A DNA stretch of 64,000 nt from Mesobacillus subterraneus (lineage in GTDB: Bacteria > Bacillota > Bacilli > Bacillales > Cytobacillaceae): the NCBI RefSeq assembly GCF_023715485.1, contig NZ_JAMBOF010000020.1:1-64000 (forward strand), written 5' to 3'. The number at the start of each line of letters is the position of its first letter. Position 1 is the stretch's first letter. The translations under genes were made by a program, and so were the position numbers. This document shows positions 8,668 through 17,462 of the stretch, one piece after another. Under the pieces are notes generated by a model that saw only the letters and a program-made list of their open reading frames with translations, had not been told where the DNA came from and did no database searches.

Positions 8668-9320
8668 TCTGTTTTCAGCCTTCTTTCAAGGAGATTTAAT
8701 AAAAAGCTAAGTGAAAGAGTCAGGATAAGATAAATCACCGCTGCTGTAAGGTATGGCTCCCAAACCCGGTAGTACTGACCCGCCATCGAACGGCCCCAGT
8801 ACATGATTTCCGGAGTGGCCACGATCGCAGCGAGCGACGATTCCTTGATCAAGACGATGAATTCATTGCCAAGCGGCGGGATCATTCGCTTGGATGCCTG
8901 CGGTAAGATGACATATCTCATTGATTGGACGTGACTCATTCCAAGCGATCGTGCTGCTTCCATCTGCCCCCGGTCGATCGACTGGATTCCTGCCCGGAAA
9001 ATTTCAGCGATATAAGCCGCAGCATTCAGCGACAGGGCGATAATAGTCGCGACAATCCCATTCGTTTGCCCGAGGAACACCGGCACGACTCCAAAGTGAA
9101 TCAATAAAATTTGCACGAACAACGGTGTTCCCCGGAAAAAAGTAATATACCAGTCAAATGGCCAGGCCAGCAGTTTCCGGCGCTGCATCTTGCCAAGGCC
9201 GATAAACAAACCAAGGATTGTCCCAATTGCAATCCCGGCCAATGACAGTCCGATCGTTAATAACGTACCTTTTAATAGATAAGGAGAATACTCAACTATA
9301 ATGTCAAAACGGAAATCCAT
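8664..9320 (-). CDS. Polar amino acid ABC transporter permease
   Basis: 218 residues of the HisM/GlnP family. About five membrane helices are present, with the EAA loop visible as [33 protein letters not shown] (around 125-157), which contacts the ATPase. GGAGGG precedes the ATG. Only one permease gene is present, so it is presumably a homodimer. It lies between the binding-protein and ATPase genes, after a partial terminator. Confidence 0.87.
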   Translation of the reverse strand: MDFRFDIIVEYSPYLLKGTLLTIGLSLAGIAIGTILGLFIGLGKMQRRKLLAWPFDWYITFFRGTPLFVQILLIHFGVVPVFLGQTNGIVATIIALSLNAAAYIAEIFRAGIQSIDRGQMEAARSLGMSHVQSMRYVILPQASKRMIPPLGNEFIVLIKESSLAAIVATPEIMYWGRSMAGQYYRVWEPYLTAAVIYLILTLSLSFLLNLLERRLKTE

Positions 9321-9430
9321 AGTTTGCCCTCCAGTTTAGAAAGCTCCCAGGCTCTGGAGCAGACTTTTTTTCAAAAGGCTGTTCTCACCGGCTTCCAGGA
9401 AAATTTAATTAAACATATACCGAGCCTTAA

Positions 9431-9468
9431 AAAAGATGCGTAACGCTAGTTCAAGAGTTACGCATCTT
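9431..9468 (-). terminator. Intra-operon attenuator hairpin between binding protein and permease
   Basis: Perfect 12-bp stem AAGATGCGTAAC / GTTACGCATCTT, followed on the minus strand by CTTTTTTAAGG. It sits in the 170-nt gap between the binding-protein stop and the permease start. Such elements commonly make the binding protein more abundant than the membrane parts. Confidence 0.8.
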
Positions 9469-9490
9469 CGCAGGCTGATTGATTTCAGGT

Positions 9491-10321
9491 TTATTTTGAT
9501 GCTTCTTGTTCTGCCTTCAGCTTTTCCATGTTTGGCTTTTGGCCGAACCATTCCTGATAGATTTTTTCATAAGTGCCATTCTCGAAAACTTTCTTGATCG
9601 CTTTATCAAAATCTGCCTTCAGCTCAGTTCCTTTCGGGAACAGGAGACCGTAGAATTCAGCCTCGAAGCTGCCGCTGTCTTCAATGACCTTCAGTTGTTC
9701 CTTTGGATTGTTTTTCGCGTAAACTTCAACAACTCCGTTATCAGCTACAACTGCATCTGCTCCGCCACTCAGCATTTCCATGATCGCCAGATTGTTGTTA
9801 TCGAATTTTTTGATATCCTTGCTGTTCTTGCCAAGCAGCTTATCCATCGCTTCCTGGCCAGTCGTTCCATTCTGGACTGCAACAACCTTGCCTTTCAGGT
9901 CGGCAGCGCTTTTTATATCACTATCTTCACGAACCAAAATTTTATTGGTTGACAGGAAGTATGGCAGTGAAAAGTCATAGGTCTGCTTGCGGTCATCGTT
10001 GATTGTGATGGAAGATACCGCTAAGTCCGCACGTTTGCTCTTGATTTCAACGAAAATCGGATCCCATCCGACGTTTTCAATCTTCAACTCATAGCCTGCT
10101 TCTTTTGCGACTGCTTTCAGGAAGTCGATATCGAATCCTACAATCTTATCCCCTTCCATGTATTCAAATGGCGCATAGGCGGCATCAGTCACGACCCTCA
10201 GTTCTTTTTTCTGCCCATCCGAACCTGTGCCGCTCGTTTCGCTTGACTTGCTTGTTCCGCATGCCGACACAATCAGCGCCGTGATTGTCATCAATACAAT
10301 GGCCAAAAATCTCTTTTTCAT
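9491..10321 (-). CDS. Amino acid ABC transporter substrate-binding lipoprotein
   Basis: 276 residues. The lipobox LIVSAC-G (Cys about 21) follows a short type II signal peptide, so the protein is anchored to the outer face of the membrane. The SBP family 3 fold is clear: LRVVTDAAYAPFEYME, GFDIDFLKAVAKEAG and the second-lobe GTTGQEAM, with a C-terminal YEKIYQEWFG. Family 3 proteins bind polar amino acids such as Arg, Gln, His or Cys. The ligand is not determinable here, although the sequence resembles basic amino acid/arginine binders. It is the first gene of the operon and is followed by an attenuator. Confidence 0.87.
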   Translation of the reverse strand: MKKRFLAIVLMTITALIVSACGTSKSSETSGTGSDGQKKELRVVTDAAYAPFEYMEGDKIVGFDIDFLKAVAKEAGYELKIENVGWDPIFVEIKSKRADLAVSSITINDDRKQTYDFSLPYFLSTNKILVREDSDIKSAADLKGKVVAVQNGTTGQEAMDKLLGKNSKDIKKFDNNNLAIMEMLSGGADAVVADNGVVEVYAKNNPKEQLKVIEDSGSFEAEFYGLLFPKGTELKADFDKAIKKVFENGTYEKIYQEWFGQKPNMEKLKAEQEASK

Positions 10322-10553
10322 CCTTGCTTCCCCCTCTTTTTCATTAAGGCTGTTTTACATTGATTGTTACGTTTTTAGTGTAAAAGCTAAAAAACTATAT
10401 AAAACGGGCCGAAACTTTTAATAATTTATATGTAGGAGAGCAGGCTTGTATTACCTGTATAAATTGATAAGAAAAACTTATCTCTAATAATAGACAATCG
10501 GTAATTTCCTTATCTTTCCTTCTGCATTAAAATAAAAGAAGGGAGGGATTCAT

Positions 10554-10925
10554 ATGTCGTTTAAATTTAAGGAGATTGATCACGTACAGCTAGCGGCTCC
10601 AAAGGGTTCAGAAAACGATGCACGGAAATTCTTCGGAGAAATATTAGGTTTTGAAGAAATCGAAAAGCCAGCTGAGTTGAAGAAACGTGGCGGTGCATGG
10701 TTCCAATATGGAAACTGCCAGATTCACATTGGCATTGAGGAACCTTTTGTACCAGCGCGCAAGGCGCACCCAGCCTTAGCCGTCGAGAATATTGATGGAT
10801 TGAAACAGCATCTGGCTTCTTCAGGTGTTGAATACATTGAAGACGAAAAACTGCCTGGGGCAAACCGTATTTATGTCCATGACCCATTTGGTAATAGAAT
10901 TGAATTGCTCGAGTGGATGGACTAA
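10554..10925 (+). CDS. VOC family (glyoxalase/dioxygenase-like) protein
   Basis: 123 residues. Two beta-alpha-beta-beta-beta units are visible: IDHVQLAAPKGSENDARKFFGEILGFEE and HPALAVENIDGLKQHLASSGVEYIED, ending DPFGNRIELLEW. Candidate metal ligands are the His of DHVQ, the later HIGIEE and Glu of IELLEW. The family covers glyoxalases, dioxygenases and antibiotic-binding proteins, and no substrate can be named. GGGAGGG precedes the ATG. A terminator follows immediately. Confidence 0.8.
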   Translation: MSFKFKEIDHVQLAAPKGSENDARKFFGEILGFEEIEKPAELKKRGGAWFQYGNCQIHIGIEEPFVPARKAHPALAVENIDGLKQHLASSGVEYIEDEKLPGANRIYVHDPFGNRIELLEWMD

Positions 10926-10946
10926 AAAGACTTTTGTCTTTTTTAC
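10924..10946 (+). terminator. Intrinsic terminator of the VOC gene
   Basis: Stem AAAAAGAC / GTCTTTTT with a 4-nt loop and T tail, starting within the stop codon context. Confidence 0.75.
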
Positions 10947-10986
10947 ATAACGAAATTTCTATATGTGTACTTGCTTGCTCGATTGG

Positions 10987-11015
10987 TTTTCAATCGAGCT
11001 GAATTTTGGTATAAT
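10987..11015 (+). promoter_or_regulatory. Sigma-A promoter and hairpin before the MFS gene
   Basis: TTTTCA, 17 bp, then TATAAT at 11010-11015. A 9-bp inverted repeat GCTCGATTG / CAATCGAGC (10977-10999) overlaps the -35 region and may be an operator for a regulator encoded elsewhere. Confidence 0.55.
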
Positions 11016-11061
11016 ATTTAGAAAAGCGAAATATTCGTACTGAGAAAGAAGTGTTGATGGT

Positions 11062-12276
11062 ATGACCCAGCAGCAAAAGGCGAAACGCAACTTGATCATC
11101 ATGTGGTTCGCAAGTTTCTTCATCGCCGGCAGCATGACAATGGTGATGCCCTTTCTCTCCTTGTACATTGAAACATTCGGTGATTTTTCTGAAACATATG
11201 TCCAGAACTGGTCCGGTCTGACGTTCAGCATTACTTTTGTGACTGCATTTCTCTTCTCACCTGTCATCGGGCGGATGGGTGATCGATTCGGAAGGAAAAG
11301 AATCCTGATTTTCATGGCGTTCGGGATGGGATTATCCGTCTTCCTGCTAGGATTTGCCTCATCTGTCTGGGAATTATTTTTACTGAGGATGTTCATGGGG
11401 TTATTCTCGGGGTTCATCCCTGTTTCCCAGGCACTAATCTCAACACAGACACCAAAGGAACATGCAGGTAAAGTGTTAGGGACTCTGCAGACAGGCAGCA
11501 TCACAGGCTCACTCCTTGGGCCCATGATTGGCGGAGTGCTTGCCGATGCTTCTGGCTATGCAACCACCTTCCAATCTACGGCAGCTTTCATTATCCTGTC
11601 CGGACTGTTAGTATTCATGGTCAAGGAACACAGGGTTGATATCAAGAAGGGGACGAAGACCAATTACAGCCGCCAAGAGGTTCTTCAGCATATACTTAAA
11701 AACCCGATTATGGTCAATGTCCTGCTGATGTCGATGCTCGTCCAGGTCGCCCATTTCAGCATCCAGCCGATTTTATCGTTATATGTCGGTGAATTGCATG
11801 GCCCTGAAAATCTGGCATTTTACTCCGGAATCGCCTTTTCCGCAGCCGGGCTCGGCAATTTGATGATGGCGCGAAAGTGGGGCCAAATCGCTGATCGGGT
11901 CGGCTATATAAAAATCCTCGTCATCCTCCTGTTTTTATCAGCAATTGTCTATCTGCCAGGAGGATTCGTCGATAACATTTGGCAGCTAGTGATCATTCGT
12001 TTCCTGCTCGGAATCACCATTGGCGGCATCATCCCCGTGAGAGTTGCCTATATCAGGCAGGAAGCTCCAGTCGCGATGCAGGGCGAGGTGCTTGGCTACA
12101 ATACCAGTCTCCGTTTTTTCGGAAATATTATTGGACCGGTACTCGGCGGGTTTCTCGCGGGATTTTACGGGTTCACATCTGTATTCATTGTGACAAGCGG
12201 ACTGCTTTTAATAAGCGGGATTGTCCTGTACGGCTCGATGCAGAGAAATCCACAGTATGTTAAGGATACCTTTTAA
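11062..12276 (+). CDS. MFS drug-type efflux transporter
   Basis: 404 residues with about twelve membrane helices. The MFS motif A is intact in loop 2-3 as GRMGDRFGRKRIL, and a second motif-like GQIADRVGYIK lies after helix 8. Motif C-like glycines occur in helix 5 (GSLLGPMIGGVLAD), as in drug:H+ antiporters (MdtG/TetA/Bmr types). It probably exports small toxic molecules; the substrate is unknown. The start ATG at 11062 lies behind a weak GTGTTGATGG stretch. Monocistronic, with its own promoter and strong terminator. Confidence 0.83.
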   Translation: MTQQQKAKRNLIIMWFASFFIAGSMTMVMPFLSLYIETFGDFSETYVQNWSGLTFSITFVTAFLFSPVIGRMGDRFGRKRILIFMAFGMGLSVFLLGFASSVWELFLLRMFMGLFSGFIPVSQALISTQTPKEHAGKVLGTLQTGSITGSLLGPMIGGVLADASGYATTFQSTAAFIILSGLLVFMVKEHRVDIKKGTKTNYSRQEVLQHILKNPIMVNVLLMSMLVQVAHFSIQPILSLYVGELHGPENLAFYSGIAFSAAGLGNLMMARKWGQIADRVGYIKILVILLFLSAIVYLPGGFVDNIWQLVIIRFLLGITIGGIIPVRVAYIRQEAPVAMQGEVLGYNTSLRFFGNIIGPVLGGFLAGFYGFTSVFIVTSGLLLISGIVLYGSMQRNPQYVKDTF

Positions 12277-12327
12277 AAATGCACTAAGACTGGATCATTT
12301 TTATGATTTTAGTCTTAGTGCATTTTT
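12275..12327 (+). terminator. Strong terminator of the MFS gene
   Basis: 17-bp stem AAAAATGCACTAAGACT / AGTCTTAGTGCATTTTT with a 19-nt loop, followed by T residues. Confidence 0.9.
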
Positions 12328-12461
12328 TCGCAACAAAATAAACTCGAGCTAAATTACCGTCAGGAAAAAAAACGTTTTGATACTTTCAAAAGCACTCAAC
12401 ATTGCTTCAAGTTCTTTTAATATACCTGTTCCTGGTTTTTGACCTTCAGCATAGGGAACAA

Positions 12462-12491
12462 TTACATAGGAATAAAAGTTTGTGGTAGAAT
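12462..12491 (+). promoter_or_regulatory. Sigma-A-like promoter of the FNT gene
   Basis: TTACAT, 18 bp, TAGAAT, located 38 bp upstream of the TTG start. Confidence 0.5.
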
Positions 12492-12529
12492 ACACTTCAT
12501 ATTACATAATGCAGATCGGGTGATTTAAA

Positions 12530-13309
12530 TTGGAAGTACAAGCATTGAAGGAGGTCGAAAAACTGGCCTTAAAAAAGCATAAAATCTTTAAGCAAAGCAA
12601 AACAAGGTATTTGGCGAGGGCGGCACTTGCCTCGATGTTCATTGGGTTCGGTGTGATTGTCGCGTTCAAAACCGGGAATTTCTTTTACCTGGAGCATTCA
12701 CCGTTTGCCTATCCAATCGCCGCGATCACGTTCGGTGCCGCGATTATCCTGATCGCATATGGAGGCGGCGACTTATTCACGGGAAACACATTTTATTATA
12801 CGTTTGCCGCGCTGAGGAAAAAGATGGCGTGGCTTCAGGTTGTGAGGATGTGGGGATACAGCTATCTCGGCAATATAATTGGCGCAGCCGCCTTCGCCTT
12901 CCTGATTTATACGACGGGATTATTCGATGATCCTTCGGTGCACGGGTTCCTGTTAAGTGTAGCTGAAAAAAAGACACTCGCACCAACAATGGAACTGTTT
13001 TTCAGGGGAATTCTCTGTAATTGGCTCGTTTGCCTTGCGTTCTTTCTGCCGATGTCGATGAAGGGAGACGGAGCAAAGATGTTCGCCATGGTGTTTTTTG
13101 TCTTCTGCTTTTTCATTTCGGGATATGAGCACAGCATCGCGAATCTGTGTACTTTTGCTATCAGCCTGGTGCTTGACCAGCCTGAATCCGTTACATTTGG
13201 CGGTGTGATTCACAACCTCATTCCAGTTACAATCGGCAATCTGATCGGAGGCGGGATCATGATGGGCTGGATGTACTATTATGCGAATAAGCCGTTTTTT
13301 GAAGACTAA
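12530..13309 (+). CDS. Formate/nitrite transporter (FNT) family channel
   Basis: 259 residues. Six membrane helices are predicted after a cytosolic N-terminus, with FNT hallmarks: GGDLFTGNTFYYTFAALRKKM in the broken helix 2/3 region and CNWLVCLAFF in helix 4, plus GYEHSIAN at helix 5. These pentameric channels (FocA, NirC, YrhG) move formate, nitrite, hydrosulfide or other small monovalent anions. The TTG start at 12530 is chosen because GGGTGAT lies at a workable distance and no ATG occurs before the first helix. Its cargo is unknown; a link to the nitrate-reductase-like cluster 14 kb away is only speculation. Confidence 0.85.
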   Translation: MEVQALKEVEKLALKKHKIFKQSKTRYLARAALASMFIGFGVIVAFKTGNFFYLEHSPFAYPIAAITFGAAIILIAYGGGDLFTGNTFYYTFAALRKKMAWLQVVRMWGYSYLGNIIGAAAFAFLIYTTGLFDDPSVHGFLLSVAEKKTLAPTMELFFRGILCNWLVCLAFFLPMSMKGDGAKMFAMVFFVFCFFISGYEHSIANLCTFAISLVLDQPESVTFGGVIHNLIPVTIGNLIGGGIMMGWMYYYANKPFFED

Positions 13310-13357
13310 AGAACAAACTGAGAAGATGAAACCAAAACGGTTTTGTCTTTTTTTTGC

Positions 13358-13392
13358 AAAAAAACCGGATACAGCATCTGCTATATCCGGCA
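13358..13392 (-). terminator. Terminator of the CUT2 ABC operon
   Basis: Stem CCGGATA / TATCCGG with inner pairing, followed on the minus strand by GGTTTTTTTGC. It lies 150 nt past the permease stop. Confidence 0.75.
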
Positions 13393-13541
13393 TATCATTG
13401 TATATTTCCACAATGGAAGCTGCTTTTTCTGATACTTTGCATCATCTTATGTTTCAAAAATACAAAGCTGTTTGTTTAATTTGACACTTTTATGGGTGCA
13501 AAATCAGAAGGTCATTCCACCTGAATCGGACTCACTTCACC

Positions 13542-14546
13542 TTAATGCCTTTGCTTGTAATAGGTGATACCAAGTGCAAATGCCAGCACGGTCCCTTTCA
13601 CGATATCCATTGCATAATAAGGGACTGACATCATAACGAGACCGTTTTGGAGGATGCCGATCAACACCGCACCGACAAAAGTTCCGAACGCATTTGGCTT
13701 GCCTGCTCCGAGAACGGAAAAGCCGATGAATGCCGCGGCTACCGAATCCATCAGATAAGGAGATCCCGCACTGATTTCCGAGGTCATGACGCGGGAAGCG
13801 AGTACAATCCCGCCAATCGCCGCGAATAAAGCAGATAAAAGGTAGGCTGCTGTCTTGTAGCGGTTGACTGGAATGCCTGACAGCCTGGCTGCCTCTTTAT
13901 TACCGCCAATCACATACATATAGCGCCCATGCTTTGTATAGGTCAGGAAAATGTGGACGATTATGACCGCTACGGCCATGATCAAGATAATCCATGGTAC
14001 CTGGCCGATTTTTGCGAACAACGCGCTGATTGTTCCTGTTGAAAAACTGCCATCAGGCATGATCATGTTTTCAGAAACAGTGGCTCCCTTTGTATAGGTA
14101 AGCGCGGTTCCCTGGATGATGAACATCATCGCCAGCGTCATCAGCATATCAGGAATTTTCAGCTTCACAATCATGAATGAGTTGATTGCCCCGACAATCA
14201 GGGCAGCTGCTAGCGCGGAAAAAATCGCAATCAGTGTGTTCTGCGAAAACCAGACGAACATCGAAATGACAATCGCGTTCGATAACGATGCAACTGAACC
14301 CACAGACAAATCAAAGCCATCTACGGTAAGGGAAATCGTAATGCCGATCGCAATGATCGTGACGATGGAAATCGATCTTAAAATATTGATTAAGTTATCA
14401 CCGTTAATGAACGAAGGATTGGCAGCCGCAAAAATAGCGATTAGGACAAAGATTGTCAGGATTGTTCCGTATTTGTATAGGAACTGGAACAGTTCGAATG
14501 CTTTTTTCGGCGATGTTTCTTGCTGCAATGGGAGTTTTGCGTCCAT
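13542..14546 (-). CDS. RbsC-type sugar ABC transporter permease
   Basis: 334 residues from the ATG at 14546, which directly follows the ATPase stop (1-nt gap) and uses the AGGAGG inside the ATPase's last codons. Around ten membrane helices and the CUT2 permease motif (GGNKEAARLSGIPVNRYKTAAYLLSALFA broken across residues 220-250) are present, with the C-terminal SVAAAFIGFSVLGAGKPNAFGT typical of RbsC/XylH/AraH. It forms the membrane channel of the importer whose expression is set by the upstream SAM riboswitch. Confidence 0.87.
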   Translation of the reverse strand: MDAKLPLQQETSPKKAFELFQFLYKYGTILTIFVLIAIFAAANPSFINGDNLINILRSISIVTIIAIGITISLTVDGFDLSVGSVASLSNAIVISMFVWFSQNTLIAIFSALAAALIVGAINSFMIVKLKIPDMLMTLAMMFIIQGTALTYTKGATVSENMIMPDGSFSTGTISALFAKIGQVPWIILIMAVAVIIVHIFLTYTKHGRYMYVIGGNKEAARLSGIPVNRYKTAAYLLSALFAAIGGIVLASRVMTSEISAGSPYLMDSVAAAFIGFSVLGAGKPNAFGTFVGAVLIGILQNGLVMMSVPYYAMDIVKGTVLAFALGITYYKQRH

Positions 14547-14547
14547 C

Positions 14548-16053
14548 CTATCTTCCTCCTGTTGAATAGAATAAAAGTTCTTCTTCTGTTGTTTTTGCGG
14601 TTTCCAGCTCCTTGACGGGTTCACCGTCATAGAGCATGTAAACACGATTCGTGATGCCGACGATTTCTGACAGCTCCGAGGATGCATAAACTACACCCTT
14701 CCCTTGAGCTGCGAGTTGGGCAATCAACTCAAAAATATCCCGTTTCGCTCCTACGTCCACTCCTTTTGTCGGTTCGTCAAAAATGTAAACCTCTGCATCA
14801 GCAATCAGCCATCTGCCAATCGCCACCTTCTGCTGGTTCCCGCCTGAAAGGTTCTCCACTCTGCTTGTTTCTGAGGATGTCTTGATACCAAGGGCACTTA
14901 TGTATTCGAGCGCAGTCTTCTTTTCTGCGCGCCTGTTTATAAAACTTAGGAATCCAGTGAATTTTTTCAGATTTACAGCGGTCAGGTTTGAAGTGACTGA
15001 TTCGGATACGAGCACTCCTTCCTTCCGCCTTTCCTCCGGCACGAGGGCGAGCCCGCTTTTAACGGCTGAATGCGGACTGGTCAGCTTTAGGCTTTTTCCA
15101 TTAAGCTTTACTGTACCTGTAACATGCGGCACTGCCCCAAACAGGGCTTTGCACAACTCAGTCTTGCCTGCTCCGACCAGGCCAGCAATGCCAACAATTT
15201 CTCCTGCTTTTACATGGAGTGAGGTGTTTTTCACTTTACCTCCATCCGTTAAGCCTTCCACGTCAAGGAGAGTTTCACCGTACGGGCTGACTCTTGACGG
15301 GAACTGATCTTCCAGCTTCCTCCCAAGCATATATTCAATAACCTGGTTTGGGGTGACCTCAGAAGTGTTCTTCTTCACGATAAACTCTCCATTGCGCATG
15401 ACCGTCAGTTCATTACATAGCTCAAAAATTTCCGGCATCCGGTGTGAAATAAAAATGATGCCAACACCCTTTTGTGCAAGTTCCCTGGCAATCCTGAACA
15501 GCTCTGTCGTTTCCGTATGGCTTAGAGGTGCAGTCGGTTCATCGAGAATTAAGATGGAGCAATTGCTTGAGATTGCCCTTGCAATCAGCACTAGCTGCTT
15601 TTCTGCAAGCGTCAATTCTCCGGCAAGCTTCTTAACAGGAATGCAAAGATTCATTCCAGAAAGAATGTCTTCCGCTTGTTTGAACAGCCGATTCCAATTA
15701 ATCCAATGCTTATTTTCCATCGACTGGACAGTTTGGTTCAACATGATATTTTCGGCCACCGTCAATGAAGGGATGATTGCGGTATCAACCTCCTGGTAAA
15801 CCGTCTGGATTCCATACCTTTGCGCATCGGCAGGCGTCGTGATCTCGATTTTCTCCCCATCCAGGGTAATATCACCCGTATAATGGCCGTAAGCGCCGGA
15901 GAGCACCTTCATCAAAGTCGACTTCCCTGCCCCGTTCGCACCAATAAGTGCGTGGATTCTCCCAGTTTCCGCGGTAAAATCAACACCGTTCAGAGCGCGT
16001 ACGCCTGGAAAATCAATGGTGATGTTGTTCATTTTCAATTTCTTAGCCGACAT
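14548..16053 (-). CDS. RbsA-type double-domain sugar ABC ATPase
   Basis: 501 residues from the ATG at 16053 (GGAGAGGAGG upstream; an in-frame GTG 39 nt earlier lacks a site). Two ABC domains are fused as in CUT2 importers. The first is complete: Walker A GANGAGKST, Walker B ILILDEPTAPLSHTET, switch His in ISHRM. The second has a degenerate Walker A (GLVGAGKTEL), the signature LSGGNQQKV and IFDEPTKGVDVG. The gene lies between the binding protein and the permease; a hairpin and a repeat array occupy the gap to the former. Confidence 0.88.
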   Translation of the reverse strand: MSAKKLKMNNITIDFPGVRALNGVDFTAETGRIHALIGANGAGKSTLMKVLSGAYGHYTGDITLDGEKIEITTPADAQRYGIQTVYQEVDTAIIPSLTVAENIMLNQTVQSMENKHWINWNRLFKQAEDILSGMNLCIPVKKLAGELTLAEKQLVLIARAISSNCSILILDEPTAPLSHTETTELFRIARELAQKGVGIIFISHRMPEIFELCNELTVMRNGEFIVKKNTSEVTPNQVIEYMLGRKLEDQFPSRVSPYGETLLDVEGLTDGGKVKNTSLHVKAGEIVGIAGLVGAGKTELCKALFGAVPHVTGTVKLNGKSLKLTSPHSAVKSGLALVPEERRKEGVLVSESVTSNLTAVNLKKFTGFLSFINRRAEKKTALEYISALGIKTSSETSRVENLSGGNQQKVAIGRWLIADAEVYIFDEPTKGVDVGAKRDIFELIAQLAAQGKGVVYASSELSEIVGITNRVYMLYDGEPVKELETAKTTEEELLFYSTGGR

Positions 16054-16084
16054 TTCGGATCCTCCTCTCCTAACAATCTGCAAA

Positions 16085-16115
16085 GCAGACACTCTCTTGG
16101 GTTGAGAGTGCCTGC
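16085..16115 (-). terminator. Intra-operon hairpin after the CUT2 binding-protein gene
   Basis: 12-bp stem with one mismatch (GCAGACACTCTC / GAGAGTGCCTGC). On the minus strand it is followed only by TTTGCAG, so it may be an mRNA-stabilising or weak attenuating hairpin rather than a full terminator. Confidence 0.5.
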
Positions 16116-16137
16116 TTATGGATTTTTTCTTTTATTG

Positions 16138-16290
16138 AACTGGAAAAAATCAAGTGGAATTTCCAGTTCGCTATAAAATTTTCATTTTCGCTATAAAAAT
16201 AAGATTTTCGCTATAAAAATATTTTTTTCGCTATAAAAAAGAGATTTTCGCTATAAAAATATTTTTTTCGCTATTAAAATTTGCAAGTCC
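16138..16290 (+). repeat. 20-bp-phased TTCGCTAT repeat array, copy A
   Basis: A leader inverted repeat CTGGAAA (16140-16146) / TTTCCAG (16160-16166) abuts six TTCGCTAT boxes starting at 16167, 16187, 16207, 16227, 16247 and 16267: an exact 20-bp period with variable A/T-rich spacers. It lies inside the CUT2 operon, antisense to its transcription. Copies B and C share the layout. Confidence 0.9.
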
Positions 16291-16322
16291 GTTTTTGGGC
16301 ATTGTTATCTGCCTTAAAAACG

Positions 16323-17423
16323 TTATTTCTTGTAATGCTCCTTCAATTTCTTGATCCAATCTTCCTCAAATGCATCGGATTTTCCCCAGCCTTCGATGAT
16401 ATCAGCAAGATTGACCATATTTACAGGATTTTTTGACTCCTGAAGCTGTTCCTGTGAAATCAGGGATGCTTCAAGATCATATGTTGCCGGGGTTTCTTCG
16501 CCAGCAAGTTTTTTCGCAAGCAGTCTCATGTTCACTTCACCGATCAGCTTTGGATCAACCGCAGCGGTGTATTTCCACGGGCTGCCTTCCCCTTGTATTT
16601 CCTGGAGGTCTGCGTTAGAGACATCAATTCCATAAATCTTGATTTCATCGCGGCCCGCTTCCTTTATTGCTCGGGCAGCTCCAATCGCAAATGCATCCCA
16701 TGTTGCGAAGATCGCGTCAATCTCGCCTTTTTGATGCTTATTCAGCATGGCGGCTACAGCATTTTGAGTTTGGACACTCGTATCTGCCGCTGCAACTCCG
16801 AATCTCTCAACCTCTTTGATTCCCGGGTTTGCCTTCAGAGTTTCCTGATAAACTTTATTTCTTCTAACCATCGGCGGGAAGCCATCCACCCATAGGTAAA
16901 CAATATTCGCTTCGCCATTGTGGTCCTTCACAAGCTGGTCAAGGGCTTGCGTTGCCAGCACTTCATCATCCTGGGATGTCAGTGTGACTCCCTCTACCTG
17001 TGCCAAATCTGGATTAGAGTCGAAGGTAACAACGCTCTTGCCTTTCTCAACAAGCTTTTTGACATCATCAACAGTAGCAGCGTCATCCCCATGGGAAATG
17101 ATGAACCCATCATAGTCCTGCTGAAGTCCCTGGTTAATCGCATCGTGGAATTTAGCTGTATCTCCATTAGCGGTAAATACGTCAACCTTGAAGCCCAACG
17201 CTTCTCCCTCTGCTTTCGCTCCAGCTAAATACTGTGCAGTATGGTCATCTCCGCCAATTTTGCGGATAACTTTGATTTTTACTTCTTCCCCTTTAGCGAA
17301 TCGCTCGGGAACCCCTTCAACCGGACCGCTTGCAGTCTTCGTTTCTCCGCCGCCGCACCCAGTCAGCAAAAGTGCAGCCGCAATCGCTGATACAAACACA
17401 TTTCTTACATTTCTTTTTCTCAT
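16323..17423 (-). CDS. RbsB-type sugar ABC substrate-binding lipoprotein under SAM riboswitch
   Basis: 366 residues from the ATG at 17423, preceded by GGGGGAAAAG. Lipobox LLLTGC-G (Cys about 23), then a periplasmic-binding-protein type 1 fold: IKVIRKIGGDDHTAQYLAGAKAEGEALG, HDAINQGLQQDYDGFIISHGD, and FATWDAFAIGAARAIKEAG with YGIDVSN. The family binds ribose-like sugars, autoinducer-2 or nucleoside-type ligands. Because a SAM-I riboswitch precedes it, a sulfur-linked ribose such as 5-methylthioribose is an attractive ligand, but this is inference. An alternative start at 17531 would fall inside the riboswitch and is rejected. Confidence 0.83.
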   Translation of the reverse strand: MRKRNVRNVFVSAIAAALLLTGCGGGETKTASGPVEGVPERFAKGEEVKIKVIRKIGGDDHTAQYLAGAKAEGEALGFKVDVFTANGDTAKFHDAINQGLQQDYDGFIISHGDDAATVDDVKKLVEKGKSVVTFDSNPDLAQVEGVTLTSQDDEVLATQALDQLVKDHNGEANIVYLWVDGFPPMVRRNKVYQETLKANPGIKEVERFGVAAADTSVQTQNAVAAMLNKHQKGEIDAIFATWDAFAIGAARAIKEAGRDEIKIYGIDVSNADLQEIQGEGSPWKYTAAVDPKLIGEVNMRLLAKKLAGEETPATYDLEASLISQEQLQESKNPVNMVNLADIIEGWGKSDAFEEDWIKKLKEHYKK

Positions 17424-17462
17424 TTCTTTTCCCCCTTTATTATCTGCTGAATTTAACCCAAT

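Noticed and set aside
10959-11525. 188-residue antisense frame overlapping the MFS gene
   Set aside because: No start site; it covers the MFS promoter and the first membrane helices, so it is a shadow.
13331-13360. CAAAAC-G-GTTTTG followed by T run as FNT terminator
   Set aside because: The stem would need a 1-nt loop; a realistic loop leaves only 4-5 A-T-rich pairs, so I do not call it.
16138-16290. The 20-bp-phased arrays as CRISPR loci
   Set aside because: The conserved box is only 8 bp, spacers are 12 bp and simple A/T sequence, a non-repeated inverted leader is present, and no cas gene is nearby.
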